From positions 1 through 64,000 of the forward strand of contig WAOT01000004.1 of assembly GCA_015521115.1 (NCBI GenBank): DNA of 64,000 nt, in the 5' to 3' direction. This document shows positions 16,596 through 25,865 of this stretch, piece after piece. The stretch comes from Desulfurococcales archaeon. Its GTDB lineage: Archaea > Thermoproteota > Thermoprotei_A > Sulfolobales > Acidilobaceae. The notes beneath the pieces were generated by a model that was not told the DNA's origin, searched no databases, and worked only from the letters and a program-made list of their open reading frames with translations. A program made the translations under genes and the position numbers. Each line of letters starts with the position of its first letter. Position 1 is the first letter of the stretch.

Positions 16596-17006
16596 TTGAG
16601 GATACCGGTAGAGTTCTCCAAGAGCAGGAGCGGTAAACATGCATCGAGGAAGATAGCAGTAGCCATACTGGAAGACGGGCGTGGACTTATACTGTCAAAG
16701 CCCGTGGAGGAGGGAGATCAGAGTATCAAGGTATACGCTCGGGGCTATGCAGGCTTTGCAGCAACACCACCAAACACCAAGTATATTGTATGGTTTGACC
16801 TCGTAAGGAACCTCAGAGGCCATATTAAGGGGAGAGTAGTGGTTTACAACGCTAAAGGTGAGCCCCTCCTCGAGCTAGTCTTAAGGAGGAGGAAGCTTAG
16901 GAGGGTGCGAGGAGACCCTGGCTTAGCGCCCATTGTCGAGAAAGCATTGAAAACTATCAAATTATACGACTATATACGTAGGATAAACTTAAACACAGGT
17001 GCTTGA
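16596..17006 (+). CDS. Hypothetical protein preceding the helicase
   Basis: 136 residues, TTG start. It is beta-rich in the first 90 residues, followed by a basic segment (RRRKLRRVRG) and a helical tail. No family is recognised. Its stop lies about 5 nt before the helicase ATG at 17012, so it is co-transcribed with the helicase and may work with it. Confidence 0.6.
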   Translation: MRIPVEFSKSRSGKHASRKIAVAILEDGRGLILSKPVEEGDQSIKVYARGYAGFAATPPNTKYIVWFDLVRNLRGHIKGRVVVYNAKGEPLLELVLRRRKLRRVRGDPGLAPIVEKALKTIKLYDYIRRINLNTGA

Positions 17007-17011
17007 GGGAA

Positions 17012-19288
17012 ATGGAGGCGGAGAAGGTAAACGTCGGTATTGTCTTGAAAGAGTTAAACCTCATGCTAAAGCAGACTGGATCCCGCATAGCCTATATCCA
17101 CAAAGAGGAATCAGGAGACCCACCACCGGGCCCTACACTAGAGGAATCAGGCCTCCACCCTGCACTTGTAAAAGCACTGAAAGAGTATGGCATTCAGAGA
17201 CTCTACGACTTCCAGTACCGTGTTTTTGAGGAGTACAAGCAGGGCAAGGATCTAGTCATCGTCGCAGGCACGGGAACAGGGAAGACCGAGGCCTTCATTA
17301 TACCAGTTGTTGACGAGATACTCAAATCAAAGGAATCTGCACCCAGGCCGTACGCCATAGTAATGTACCCGACAAAAGCTCTAGCCCGCGACCAGCTATA
17401 CAGGTTCAAACTAGTCCTCGAGGGTAAACTCGGGCTGAAGGTTGAGGTTCTAGACGGTGATACGCCACGTGATAAGAGAGCACAGATATACACCAGCCCC
17501 CCGCACGTCCTGGTCACTAACCCCGACATGATGCACTATGGACTGGCCCTATCGGATAGGATAAGAAGGCTGGTAAGCGGTTTCAGAGTGCTAGTCTTAG
17601 ATGAGATGCACGTCTACCAGGGCGTTTTCGGGAGCCATGTGAAGTGGGTTATAGAGAGGCTCAAAAGATACTCAGACTCCCCCCAGATCATAGGGGCAGG
17701 CGCAACAATAGGAAACCCACAAGAGCTTGGGAGGGCGCTCTTCGGGCGTGACCCAAGCGTAGTCTTTGGCCCTAAGAGGAGGAAGGGCCGAGCATACCAT
17801 GTCCTGGTGGCACAGGGAGGAATCAGTAGGTGGACACTGACGGCCCAGATCGTCGCATTCCTTTCAAAGAAAGGCCTAAAGACTCTATGTTTCGTTGACT
17901 CACAGCAGATGAGCGAGCTGGTGGCTAGGATAGCGAGAAAGAGCTATGGCGCCCAGGTGGCAGTCCACAGGGCAGGGCTGGAGGCCAGTTATAGGAGGAG
18001 GGTTGAGCAAGACTTTAGAGAGGGTAGATTGAAAGCTGTGGTAGCAACTCCAACAATGGAGTTAGGTATTGACCTTGGAGATCTGGATGCGATAGTTATG
18101 GCGACACTCCCCAGGAGCATATCAAGCTACCTTCAAAGAGCGGGCAGAGCGGGGAGGAGGGGGAGGCCAGGGCTTATCGTAACAGTATTGGGCGACGACC
18201 CCATTGAGTCATATTTTCTGAGGCGTCCCAAGGAGCTTTTCTCCATGGAACCGGATCCGAGCTATATTGAGCCGGCTAACCCAGAGATCGTGAGGGTGCA
18301 CGCGGCAGCCCTCCTGTTAGAAAGCGGGATCCTCAAGGAGTCGAACATTCCGGAGCCCCTAGTTAGGGGTGTAAAGGATCTCGAGATCCTAGGAGCAGTG
18401 AAGAGGTATGGGGACAAGTACTTCCCTGTATGGGACAGGCTGAGGGAGATTGTGAAGTCCAGCGGTCTAAGGAGTGCAGGCCCCCAGGTCACTATTGTTG
18501 AGGGTGAGAAGAGGATAGGCTACCGCGAGCTCCCCCTTGCCCTGTACGACCTATACCCCGGGGCGATCTACTATCACGCAGGTAAGGCATACCTCTCCGT
18601 GGAGCTCGACTTAGAGAAGTATAGGGCCCTAGTACGACGGGTCGGCGGGCAAGTGAAGTTTTACACTAAACCAATGTACACAGTCGATCTAAGCTCCGTC
18701 CGCCCATTAGAGAAGAGGATGAGTGGCCCCCTCCTTCTAACCTATGCTGAAGTGGATCTTAACGTTATCGTGACAGGGTACGTGGTGAGGGAGGAGTACA
18801 CGGGTAGGAAGCTGGGCGAGGTTATTTATGACAAGCCTATAACGTGGAAGTACACTACTAAGGCAGTCATAACGCGCTACCCGAACCCCGGCATAGCGGA
18901 TCCAATAGCGAGGATTAGCGGTTACCACGCTCTAGAGCACGCCCTCATATCTGCGAGCAAGCCCGTGGTCGGGGCTAGTGATACGGATCTAGGAGGTATA
19001 AGCTACCCGAGCGGGCATATAGTCATCTACGACTCCACACCAGGAGGTAATGGGGCCTCCCGGCTCGTCTTTGAACGGTATGAGAGAGTCCAGGATATTG
19101 CTGAGAATATACTTGCTGACTGCGACTGTGAGGACGGCTGTCCGAAGTGTGTCTATTCCCCGTACTGTGGGAACAATAACCAGTTCCTCTCCAGGAGGAA
19201 CGCCTATAAGATACTGATAAGCGTGCTGAAGGCTAGGGAGGGTATAATTATAAAGGAAAAACCCTTTGAAGGGAAACCCCTGGCTTAG
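17012..19288 (+). CDS. Hrq1/MrfA-like superfamily 2 helicase
   Basis: About 758 residues. The motor has Walker A GTGTGKT (about 86-92), DEMH, a SAT-like GAGATIG and motif [15 protein letters not shown]. The C-terminus carries a four-Cys cluster ([11 protein letters not shown]...C, about 703-720) as in MrfA and Hrq1-type DNA repair helicases (DUF1998-like). These proteins unwind DNA 3'-5' and act in crosslink or alkylation repair. ATG 17012 has GGTG about 10 nt upstream. TTG 17003 is the alternative. It overlaps the convergent peroxiredoxin gene by 4 nt. Confidence 0.86.
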   Translation: MEAEKVNVGIVLKELNLMLKQTGSRIAYIHKEESGDPPPGPTLEESGLHPALVKALKEYGIQRLYDFQYRVFEEYKQGKDLVIVAGTGTGKTEAFIIPVVDEILKSKESAPRPYAIVMYPTKALARDQLYRFKLVLEGKLGLKVEVLDGDTPRDKRAQIYTSPPHVLVTNPDMMHYGLALSDRIRRLVSGFRVLVLDEMHVYQGVFGSHVKWVIERLKRYSDSPQIIGAGATIGNPQELGRALFGRDPSVVFGPKRRKGRAYHVLVAQGGISRWTLTAQIVAFLSKKGLKTLCFVDSQQMSELVARIARKSYGAQVAVHRAGLEASYRRRVEQDFREGRLKAVVATPTMELGIDLGDLDAIVMATLPRSISSYLQRAGRAGRRGRPGLIVTVLGDDPIESYFLRRPKELFSMEPDPSYIEPANPEIVRVHAAALLLESGILKESNIPEPLVRGVKDLEILGAVKRYGDKYFPVWDRLREIVKSSGLRSAGPQVTIVEGEKRIGYRELPLALYDLYPGAIYYHAGKAYLSVELDLEKYRALVRRVGGQVKFYTKPMYTVDLSSVRPLEKRMSGPLLLTYAEVDLNVIVTGYVVREEYTGRKLGEVIYDKPITWKYTTKAVITRYPNPGIADPIARISGYHALEHALISASKPVVGASDTDLGGISYPSGHIVIYDSTPGGNGASRLVFERYERVQDIAENILADCDCEDGCPKCVYSPYCGNNNQFLSRRNAYKILISVLKAREGIIIKEKPFEGKPLA

Positions 19289-20004
19289 GCCTTGGGTGTG
19301 GGCTTCTCGGCTGCCCTCTTGAGGAAGGCCTCAGCTAGCTCCTTCTCCTCCTTGGTGGCCTTGTCGTCGAAACAGAACCACCAGTCGAAGCACTTGTAGG
19401 TCTTCATCCTCTCCATGGCCTCCTGGTAGGTGCCCGGTGGAGGCACTATGAGCTTGTCTCCTATGAGTTCGTTGTGAGGCCAGTTCGCAGGCACCGCCCT
19501 GCCGTACTTGTCAACTAGCTGTAGGCCTAGAACCATCCTGAGGATCTCGTCGATGAGCCTGCCGAGGGTTAGCGGGTAGTAGAGTATCGCCCTTATGACG
19601 CCCTTGTTGTCCACTATGAACACAGCCCTAACAGTGTGAGTGCTGCTCTCAGCATGTAGCAGGCCCAGCTTCTTAGCAACATTGCCCTGGGGGTCTGCGA
19701 TTATGGGGAAGGGTATCTTCTCACCCAGCTCCTTCTCGATCCACTCCTTCCACTTGATATGGCTGTATGTGCTGTCAACGCTTAGGCCTATGAGCTCTGT
19801 GTTGAGCTTCTTGAAGTCCTCATACCTCTTGGCGAACGCTACGAACTCGGTCGTACAGACCGGTGTGAAGTCTGCTGGGTGGCTGAATAGGACGAACCAC
19901 TTACCCTGCGAGGTGAAGTGGTCAGGGAGCTTGATCACTCCGTGGTCAGTTACGACCTCCATCTCGGGGAACTTCTCTCCAATAAGTGGTATCTCTCCAG
20001 GCAT
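19285..20004 (-). CDS. Peroxiredoxin (Prx6-like, archaeal two-Cys)
   Basis: 239 residues. The peroxidatic Cys50 is in [10 protein letters not shown], and Cys205 and Cys211 are in KCFDWWFC. These match the layout of the Aeropyrum thiol peroxidase (Cys50, Cys207, Cys213). It reduces hydrogen peroxide and alkyl hydroperoxides using thiols, and related enzymes form decameric rings. ATG 20004 has GGGGTGTTGTGAG upstream and a clear TATA box at 20053-20061. Confidence 0.93.
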   Translation of the reverse strand: MPGEIPLIGEKFPEMEVVTDHGVIKLPDHFTSQGKWFVLFSHPADFTPVCTTEFVAFAKRYEDFKKLNTELIGLSVDSTYSHIKWKEWIEKELGEKIPFPIIADPQGNVAKKLGLLHAESSTHTVRAVFIVDNKGVIRAILYYPLTLGRLIDEILRMVLGLQLVDKYGRAVPANWPHNELIGDKLIVPPPGTYQEAMERMKTYKCFDWWFCFDDKATKEEKELAEAFLKRAAEKPTPKA

Positions 20005-20052
20005 CTCACAACACCCCTGAACTGATTTCTATGTAGAGTAGCACACACGCTT

Positions 20053-20061
20053 CTATAAAAA
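20053..20061 (-). promoter_or_regulatory. TATA box of the peroxiredoxin gene
   Basis: The minus strand reads TTTTTATAG with a purine-rich AAGG (BRE-like) just upstream. It lies about 50 nt before the ATG at 20004. Confidence 0.55.
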
Positions 20062-20100
20062 CCTTTTGCTCGAATGCCCCCACTATAGAAGACATAAACG

Positions 20101-20107
20101 TTAAAAG
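20101..20107 (+). promoter_or_regulatory. TATA-like box of tRNA-Gly
   Basis: TTAAAAG about 32-38 nt before the tRNA 5' end, the usual distance for an archaeal tRNA promoter with a short leader. Confidence 0.45.
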
Positions 20108-20138
20108 CCGGAGATCAACAATGGGAATCTACAGGCAA

Positions 20139-20217
20139 GCGGCGGTCGTCTAGCCTGGACTAGGACGCCGGCCTGCCAAGCCGGAGGTCCCGGGTTCAAA
20201 TCCCGGCCGCCGCACCA
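20139..20217 (+). tRNA. tRNA-Gly(GCC), CCA encoded
   Basis: Full cloverleaf without intron. The acceptor GCGGCGG (20139-20145) pairs with CCGCCGC (20207-20213), followed by discriminator A and an encoded CCA. The anticodon stem CCGGC/GCCGG encloses the loop CTGCCAA with anticodon GCC. The T arm is CCGGG with TTCAAAT and CCCGG. It decodes GGC and GGU. It is the only complete tRNA I find in the window. Confidence 0.96.
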
Positions 20218-20401
20218 TAAAATCTAAGCTCCTCCGGATGCCCAGTTTGCTGAACCCAGCAATCTAGCACCGTGAAAACTCTCATCCACCGTGGATTCTA
20301 CGAGTTTAGGGGGCGTTATCCTTATTACTCGTATCCCAGTTCATGTCGTGGGAGGGGGCTAAAGGCAGACAACCGATGAGAGTAATGGGGTGTGAACGAG
20401 A

Positions 20402-20860
20402 TTGAACAAGAGGCGTGATAAAGGTAAGAGTGAGAGTACGAGGCCTGCGAGGCTGGTACCGCCTAAGTGGCTCGTCTACTCTCCAGAGGACATAGAGCTT
20501 ATCATAGAGGAGCTGGCCCGTAAAGGGTATGGCCCTAGCATGATCGGGATAATATTGAGGGATCAGTTCGGCATCCCTCTAGTCAAGCCGATCCTCGGTA
20601 AGAGTATAACGCAGGTTCTCAAGGAGAAGGGGCTAGCCCCACCGTTGCCTGAGGATTTAATGACCCTCATACGGAAGGCGGTTAACCTGAGGAGGCATCT
20701 CAGCGAGCACCCCAAGGACTTCCATGCTAAGAAGGGGCTTCAGGATCTCGAGTCTAAGATCAGGAGGCTAGTCAAGTACTATAAGAGGAGGGGGGTACTA
20801 CCGCCCGACTGGAGGTATAGCCCGGAGAAGGCTAAGCTCCTGGTAGCGGAGTACAGCTAA
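20402..20860 (+). CDS. rps15: Ribosomal protein S15 (uS15)
   Basis: 152 residues, the archaeal length with an N-terminal extension. It has the conserved [10 protein letters not shown] start, [13 protein letters not shown] and the [36 protein letters not shown] 16S-binding helices. It is a small-subunit core protein. TTG start behind GGGGTGTGA. Following genes (RecJ/Cdc45-like, Pcc1, S3Ae) reproduce a widely conserved archaeal cluster. Confidence 0.95.
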   Translation: MNKRRDKGKSESTRPARLVPPKWLVYSPEDIELIIEELARKGYGPSMIGIILRDQFGIPLVKPILGKSITQVLKEKGLAPPLPEDLMTLIRKAVNLRRHLSEHPKDFHAKKGLQDLESKIRRLVKYYKRRGVLPPDWRYSPEKAKLLVAEYS

Positions 20861-20928
20861 TCGGGCCCGTGGCATCGCACCCCTAAAATTTCCCTTATTC
20901 TACACCATAGGCTAACGGTGTAGACGTA

Positions 20929-22224
20929 TTGCTAAAGATTACGCTTGAGAAGAATAAGTCTCTGGAGAGGCACCTCGAAGCGGCCACTAAATACTTTGCA
21001 AAGCTTGTGGAAGAGGCGTCCAGCCACGGGTGGGCTCGGGTATGGGCGTATCCCAGGCTTGATGCTATGATGACGGGGGCAGCGTTATCTAGTGTGCTCA
21101 TGTCTCTAGGTGTGAGAACGGCCTTCAAAGCATCACTAGATCCTCCCCCCGGTGTCTCCATGCCTACAGTCCTAGTTGGTTACAGTAACATCCCCTACGG
21201 GTCGCCCCAGGTCGAGGCAACGCTAGTCGCAATATCACAGAAAATAGAGGGGCCACCACCCCCGAACGCCCTCTACCTTGAAGGTGACGGCAGCACAGGA
21301 GCCCTAGCGGGTCTCATACTGTTAAGCCTTGGAGGGATATACCCTAGGAGGGAGGCACTCTCCCTTCTACTAGCATCACTCTACTATGGGGGGAAGATGG
21401 ACAAGCTAGGACGCCTCTACGGTCTCGACCAGACATTCGTTAGTAAGGTATCCGAATCGGAGGCCCTTGGCGAGCTGGACGTGATCACAAGCCTCAAGGC
21501 TTACAACCCCCATCTAATGGCTACATGCTCAAGTATAGCGGCGACCGTCAACCCCTACTACCCGTCATTAACGGGCAACCCTGAGGAGTGCCTGCGAACC
21601 CTTGCCGATGCAGGAATAGAGAGGCTAGCATCGCAGAGGCTAGTTGATATGGGGGAGGAGGATCTAAAGTTAGTTGCCAAAACAGTCATCTCACGCGTCC
21701 AGGACGAACTGGAGGAGAACGCTGAAATAGAGGTTGCAGACTACGTGGGAGGGCTGATGATATCCTTGAACAACCCCCTCGGCGACTACAGACACCTGGC
21801 AGACTCCGTCCTCCATGCGGTAGAGGCGTACCACAGCCTTGAACCACTACTCGGGGCATCGCTAGACCTAGACAATGACGGGCCAATACTCTCTACACTA
21901 CTAATAGAGAGTGCGGAGAGGTACGCGGAGATCATAGAAAAGGGGAAGTTGAGGAGGCTCAAGATCATGCCATGGCTTAGAGTATATCACGTCGAAGGAG
22001 TAGAAGAACATTCACCCACACTTGTATGGAAAGCGCTAGTGTTAACCGGTAAGATACCTTCTGAGAGCATAATTGCTGTGAGTGGAGGCGAGGAGGACGT
22101 TTACGAGGTGTCCTCCATACAGATCGAGGAGGCTCTTGGGAGCGGTGAGGCCAGGAAGTTGAGGAACATTAAGGCGTTGGAGGGTGATGGGTTATATCTG
22201 AGGCTAAGGAGAAGGGAATCCTGA
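20929..22224 (+). CDS. Degenerate DHH/RecJ-like protein (Cdc45-like candidate)
   Basis: 431 residues, TTG start. Its place between S15 and Pcc1-S3Ae matches the archaeal RecJ/Cdc45 family gene. The DHH signatures are mostly missing: the first motif reads RLDAMMTGAAL and no Asp-His-His triad is visible, although a DGDGSTGAL-like turn exists. That fits an inactive, structural member such as the crenarchaeal RecJ-homologue that binds GINS in the replicative helicase. The call rests partly on gene order. The last codon overlaps the Pcc1 start (CTGA). Confidence 0.6.
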   Translation: MLKITLEKNKSLERHLEAATKYFAKLVEEASSHGWARVWAYPRLDAMMTGAALSSVLMSLGVRTAFKASLDPPPGVSMPTVLVGYSNIPYGSPQVEATLVAISQKIEGPPPPNALYLEGDGSTGALAGLILLSLGGIYPRREALSLLLASLYYGGKMDKLGRLYGLDQTFVSKVSESEALGELDVITSLKAYNPHLMATCSSIAATVNPYYPSLTGNPEECLRTLADAGIERLASQRLVDMGEEDLKLVAKTVISRVQDELEENAEIEVADYVGGLMISLNNPLGDYRHLADSVLHAVEAYHSLEPLLGASLDLDNDGPILSTLLIESAERYAEIIEKGKLRRLKIMPWLRVYHVEGVEEHSPTLVWKALVLTGKIPSESIIAVSGGEEDVYEVSSIQIEEALGSGEARKLRNIKALEGDGLYLRLRRRES

Positions 22225-22511
22225 CCTGTGAGGCATCCATAACTATTGAAACTAAAGCCCCGGAGGCTCTCGTCGCCGGTCTGGAGCCAGACAACTGGGA
22301 AGCCCCTGAGTATATGAGCGTAGAGTGTAGGGCTGGGGTGGGACACGTTGAATGTAGTATCCAAGTTCTAGGGTGCGACAACCCGAGACGACTGCTGACA
22401 TTAAGAAACACGCTTGACGAGATATTGGCCCTCTCGAGAACTGTTGAAGAGGTGATCTCAGTTGGGGAGGAAGAGATTAATTCAGGAAGCGTTCACCACA
22501 CGGGGCGGTAG
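22221..22511 (+). CDS. pcc1: KEOPS subunit Pcc1, apparent CTG start
   Basis: About 96 residues with the Pcc1 layout: an N-terminal strand ASITIETKAPE, then ALEPDN-like GLEPDNWEAPEY, a second strand pair with C-V-E-C-S-I-Q-V, and a long helix RRLLTLRNTLDEILALSRTVEEVI. Pcc1 is the dimerising subunit of KEOPS, which makes t6A in tRNA. The conserved N-terminus lies upstream of the only ATG (22314). The frame from 22188 to there contains no ATG, GTG or TTG. CTG 22221 overlaps the previous stop (CTGA) and has GGAG 9 nt upstream, so I take it as the start. Confidence 0.8.
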   Translation: MTCEASITIETKAPEALVAGLEPDNWEAPEYMSVECRAGVGHVECSIQVLGCDNPRRLLTLRNTLDEILALSRTVEEVISVGEEEINSGSVHHTGR

Positions 22512-22567
22512 AGCAAAAAATATCCGCTTAGCTACCCCCGGGAGGGAGCGGGGAAGGTGAAAAAGGG

Positions 22568-23218
22568 TTGCCCAGGAGAAGAGAGAGGAGAGCAGGGGAT
22601 ACATGGAGGCTCAAGAAGTGGTATACGGTCATAGCCCCACCCGTATTTGGCGAGATACCGCTGGGAACGACTCCGGCTGACGACCCCTTAAAGCTTATAG
22701 GGAGGGTCATGGAAGTCACGCTCTTCGACATAACAGGAGACTTCGCCCATGTCCACATAAAACTCTACTTCCAAATAGTGAAGGTCGATGGTGACAAAGC
22801 GTACACAAGGTTCAAGGGCCACGAGCTGCTACGGGACTACATGAGGAGCCTGACGAGGAGGAAGAGCAGTAAGATAACGGGCATCTTCGACGTGTGGACA
22901 AAGGACGGCTATGGGCTACGCGTCACGGGGGTAGTATTCACACGTTACAGGTGTAACACAAGCCACAAGAAGCTGATACGGAAGAGGATGAAGGAGGTTA
23001 TCGAGAGGAGGGCTGCCGAGAGCACCCTAGACGAGTTCATACAGGCCATGGTGTTCAGCGACCAGGAGGGAAGCCTAGCCCTCGACATAGAGCAGGCCGC
23101 TAAGAAGATATACGCCATAAGGAAGGTGGAGATCGCCAAGTCCAAACTCCTATGGATTCCTGGCCCCAACGGCCCGGAGAAGGCAGTAGTGCTCTCACCT
23201 CTACAGAAGGGGGCGTAA
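22568..23218 (+). CDS. rps3ae: Ribosomal protein S3Ae (eS1)
   Basis: 216 residues matching archaeal eS1. It has the basic RRRERRAGDTWRLKKWYTV start, the GRVMEVTLFDITGD core, and the FTRYRCNTSHKKLIRKRM segment. It is a small-subunit platform protein near the mRNA exit. TTG start behind GGTGAAAAAGGG. It follows Pcc1 by 56 nt in the conserved S15-RecJ-Pcc1-S3Ae order. Confidence 0.95.
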   Translation: MPRRRERRAGDTWRLKKWYTVIAPPVFGEIPLGTTPADDPLKLIGRVMEVTLFDITGDFAHVHIKLYFQIVKVDGDKAYTRFKGHELLRDYMRSLTRRKSSKITGIFDVWTKDGYGLRVTGVVFTRYRCNTSHKKLIRKRMKEVIERRAAESTLDEFIQAMVFSDQEGSLALDIEQAAKKIYAIRKVEIAKSKLLWIPGPNGPEKAVVLSPLQKGA

Positions 23219-23268
23219 ACTACACGCTAAACGCCCCACAACCATCCTCTATCACTGAGGTGTAGCTC

Positions 23269-24351
23269 TTGGCCAATGTATGCATTTTTGCCAAGACAAT
23301 GCTAGATATGGAGCGGATCGCAGCCCAAAGGATCATGGAAGTCGCAGAATGGCTGCAAGCGATCCCAGCACCAGCAGGATATAAGGGTATCGTGCTAGTC
23401 AGCGGATGCCGCGACCCCGAACGGGATCTCCAAATAATCCTTGACAATGTCCCAGAAGTCGATAGAGCCTTCATTGTAATGGAAGAGGTGCCCGCAACTC
23501 TAGAAGAGATAGCGGGAGCAGCAGCAAGGGTAGCCAGGGGGAAGATCTCGCCGCAGGAGTGCTTTGCCGTCAGAACCGTTAGACGGGGTAAACACCCATT
23601 CACCAGTATTGACGTTAACGTGGTAACCGGTGACGCTGTTAGGCGTGAGACTGGGGCTTGTGTAAACCTTACAGCACCCGATAAGATAGTACTAGTCGAG
23701 ATCATCAAGGACAAGGCGTACATCGGAGTGGTTCCAGGTAGCTACGAATGGAGGAAGCTCCCGCCCGGAAAGAAGCCTGTGCACCGCATCCTCCGTAAAA
23801 TAAGGGCTGCCCAAATGCCCTATCTCGGGCCTAGAGAAGCATCTTACAAGATGGGTGTTAGAGTCGGGAGGGAAGTCCAAAACTTTGAGATTGGAGAGCT
23901 GGTAATAGCTCCCGCCGGAAGAATTGATGCCGAGCCCCTCTACCACTTTCTGAGAGGCCTGTTCGAGGGCATAGACTCAAGGTATAGCATCCAGGTAAGA
24001 AGCTACACCAACAGGAAGCCCTGGAAAGTGCCAGTATATCTCCAAGATATACACCAGTTCGTAAGACAACACAGAGGCGAGCCAATAATAGTTCTGGAGC
24101 CTGAGGGAAAACCTGTGAGCAAGGCTAAGGAGGAGATAATAGAGCTATTCAGGAGGAGAGGTAAAGTCAACATTCTGGCGGGTGCGAGAGAGGGTATCCC
24201 TCTGGGCATATACCGGTTTGCAGACCTAGTACTTGACATTGCCCCGGGGATAACGCTTTCAACAGAATACGCCCTGAGCTCAGCGTTCATAGCAATAATA
24301 TCAGTATTATATAATTATATTGATGAAGTGGTGGGCGAGGAAGGGTCATGA
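23269..24351 (+). CDS. THUMP-domain protein with SPOUT-like C-terminus
   Basis: 360 residues, TTG start. Residues about 60-155 form a THUMP RNA-binding domain (VRTVRRGKHPFTSIDVN, then VVTGDAV). Residues about 260-355 look like a knotted SPOUT methyltransferase (PIIVLEPEGKPVS, GAREGIPLG, TLSTEYALSSAFI). A tRNA- or rRNA-modifying enzyme is likely. The site and product are unknown. It overlaps the next gene by ATGA, which suggests a functional pair. Confidence 0.75.
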   Translation: MANVCIFAKTMLDMERIAAQRIMEVAEWLQAIPAPAGYKGIVLVSGCRDPERDLQIILDNVPEVDRAFIVMEEVPATLEEIAGAAARVARGKISPQECFAVRTVRRGKHPFTSIDVNVVTGDAVRRETGACVNLTAPDKIVLVEIIKDKAYIGVVPGSYEWRKLPPGKKPVHRILRKIRAAQMPYLGPREASYKMGVRVGREVQNFEIGELVIAPAGRIDAEPLYHFLRGLFEGIDSRYSIQVRSYTNRKPWKVPVYLQDIHQFVRQHRGEPIIVLEPEGKPVSKAKEEIIELFRRRGKVNILAGAREGIPLGIYRFADLVLDIAPGITLSTEYALSSAFIAIISVLYNYIDEVVGEEGS

Positions 24352-25850
24352 TAGGGCTCATCTATCCCTCAACGAGGCAGGTAGCTTTTTCGAGTTTATT
24401 CTACAGGGGCATAAGGAATAAGCTCATAGACGAGGGCATCTACCATGGATCCTACTATCTAGAAAGGGGTGAGGTCATCTCAGACTCAAAGCGTGGACTA
24501 ACAAGGGCTAAAGCACTCTTCATTAGCTTACCGTATGAGATAATGTACAGAGACTATGCCGAGCTGCTCCTCAAACTAGGCATAAATCCACGCACCAGAG
24601 AGCAGCTAGAGGACACGATAATCGTGGCTGGGGGGCCTGCCGTTACAGCGAACCCTGCCCCCATCATTGACCTCGTTGACGCTGTTATCATCGGGGAGAT
24701 AGATGACATATTTGATGATATTATAGATATACTCACGGGTGAAGGCACCAAACACTCGAGGCTGAGGAAACTTGCAGAAACAAGTGGAGTGCTAGCTCTT
24801 AGGTATAGTTCTATCCCTGTAAGGAGGCACTATGTCCGAGATCTTAACACTTACAATATCTTCCTAGACCAAAAGCTGCCTGACAATATAGAACCTGTCT
24901 GGGGGAAGAGCTATATCGTCGAAGCCTCTAGGGGGTGCGGGAGAGGATGTAGGTTCTGCATGGAAGGGTTCATTTTCAGGCCAAAGCGTGACAGGAGCTA
25001 TGACACTCTGAGAGCTCTGGTAGATGAGGGGGTCAGGCAAGGTTTTGATAAGGTAAGCTTCTACAGCTTGTCATTCTTCGACAATCCAGCCGCGGAGAGG
25101 ATCTTAGAATACGCAATAGGGCATGGCTTAAACACCTCAGTCCCGAGTGTAAGAGCCGATACGCTCACTGATAAGAGGATCCGCCTAATAGCCGATGGAG
25201 GCCAGAGAACTCTGACAGTAGCCCCTGAGACTGGCAGTTGTAGAATGTGTAAAGCAATCAATAAGGTAATATCAAAGGATCTAGTAATAGATGTGGCTGA
25301 AAAGGCGCTGTCATCGGGAATCCGATCAGTCAAACTCTATCTTATCACCGGGTTCCCCCACGAGACGGAAGAGGACTACAATCAAACCATAGAGCTGGTG
25401 AAGGCGATGGCTCAAGTACACAAAAGATATGGCGCCCGGCTTAAAGTGAGCCTAAACCCCTTCATCCCCAAGCCAGTAACCCCTCTTCAATGGGCCCCCT
25501 TAGAAGATCTCAAAACCCTAAGATCCCGTATCAAGGAGCTGCGTAAGGTTGCCGGAAGGCTGGGGAACGTGGAGGTGTCAGCATATGATCCCAGGTGGGC
25601 AGTCGCTCAAACAGTCTTAGCCCGAGGTGGTAGGGAGATCTCCGCTCTAGTGGTTGAGTGGGCTAGGAGGGGGTCAGGGCTGGGCCACTTCAGGGGGGCA
25701 CTGAAAACAGTTTCTCTCGACACCTCCCAATACACTCAGCCCCTCCCTGAGAACGAAGTTCCAATATGGCACAAGCTTGTGGAGCACCCCTACGCTAGTA
25801 TCGATGTCTTGAAGAGGGAGTACAGGTTTTACAAAATGATGTTCTCATAG
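24348..25850 (+). CDS. Radical SAM protein
   Basis: 500 residues. The N-terminal 170 residues resemble the B12-binding-like Rossmann domain found in many radical SAM proteins (AGGPAVTANPAPIIDLVDAVIIGEID). The 4Fe-4S motif is C197-x3-C201-x2-C204 (CGRGCRFC), followed by TIM-barrel features such as VAPETGS and KLYLITGFPHET. The substrate is unknown. The overlap with a THUMP/SPOUT gene suggests RNA modification. Confidence 0.85.
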   Translation: MIGLIYPSTRQVAFSSLFYRGIRNKLIDEGIYHGSYYLERGEVISDSKRGLTRAKALFISLPYEIMYRDYAELLLKLGINPRTREQLEDTIIVAGGPAVTANPAPIIDLVDAVIIGEIDDIFDDIIDILTGEGTKHSRLRKLAETSGVLALRYSSIPVRRHYVRDLNTYNIFLDQKLPDNIEPVWGKSYIVEASRGCGRGCRFCMEGFIFRPKRDRSYDTLRALVDEGVRQGFDKVSFYSLSFFDNPAAERILEYAIGHGLNTSVPSVRADTLTDKRIRLIADGGQRTLTVAPETGSCRMCKAINKVISKDLVIDVAEKALSSGIRSVKLYLITGFPHETEEDYNQTIELVKAMAQVHKRYGARLKVSLNPFIPKPVTPLQWAPLEDLKTLRSRIKELRKVAGRLGNVEVSAYDPRWAVAQTVLARGGREISALVVEWARRGSGLGHFRGALKTVSLDTSQYTQPLPENEVPIWHKLVEHPYASIDVLKREYRFYKMMFS

Positions 25851-25865
25851 TCGTGCTATCAAGGT

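Noticed and set aside
20218-20401. Possible C/D box guide RNA between tRNA-Gly and S15
   Set aside because: A CTGA and a loose GATGA-like string occur but not in the order and spacing of C, D', C' and D boxes.
22314-22511. Start of Pcc1 at ATG 22314
   Set aside because: It removes the first conserved strand and loop of the Pcc1 fold and leaves a 90-nt gap in an otherwise tight operon.
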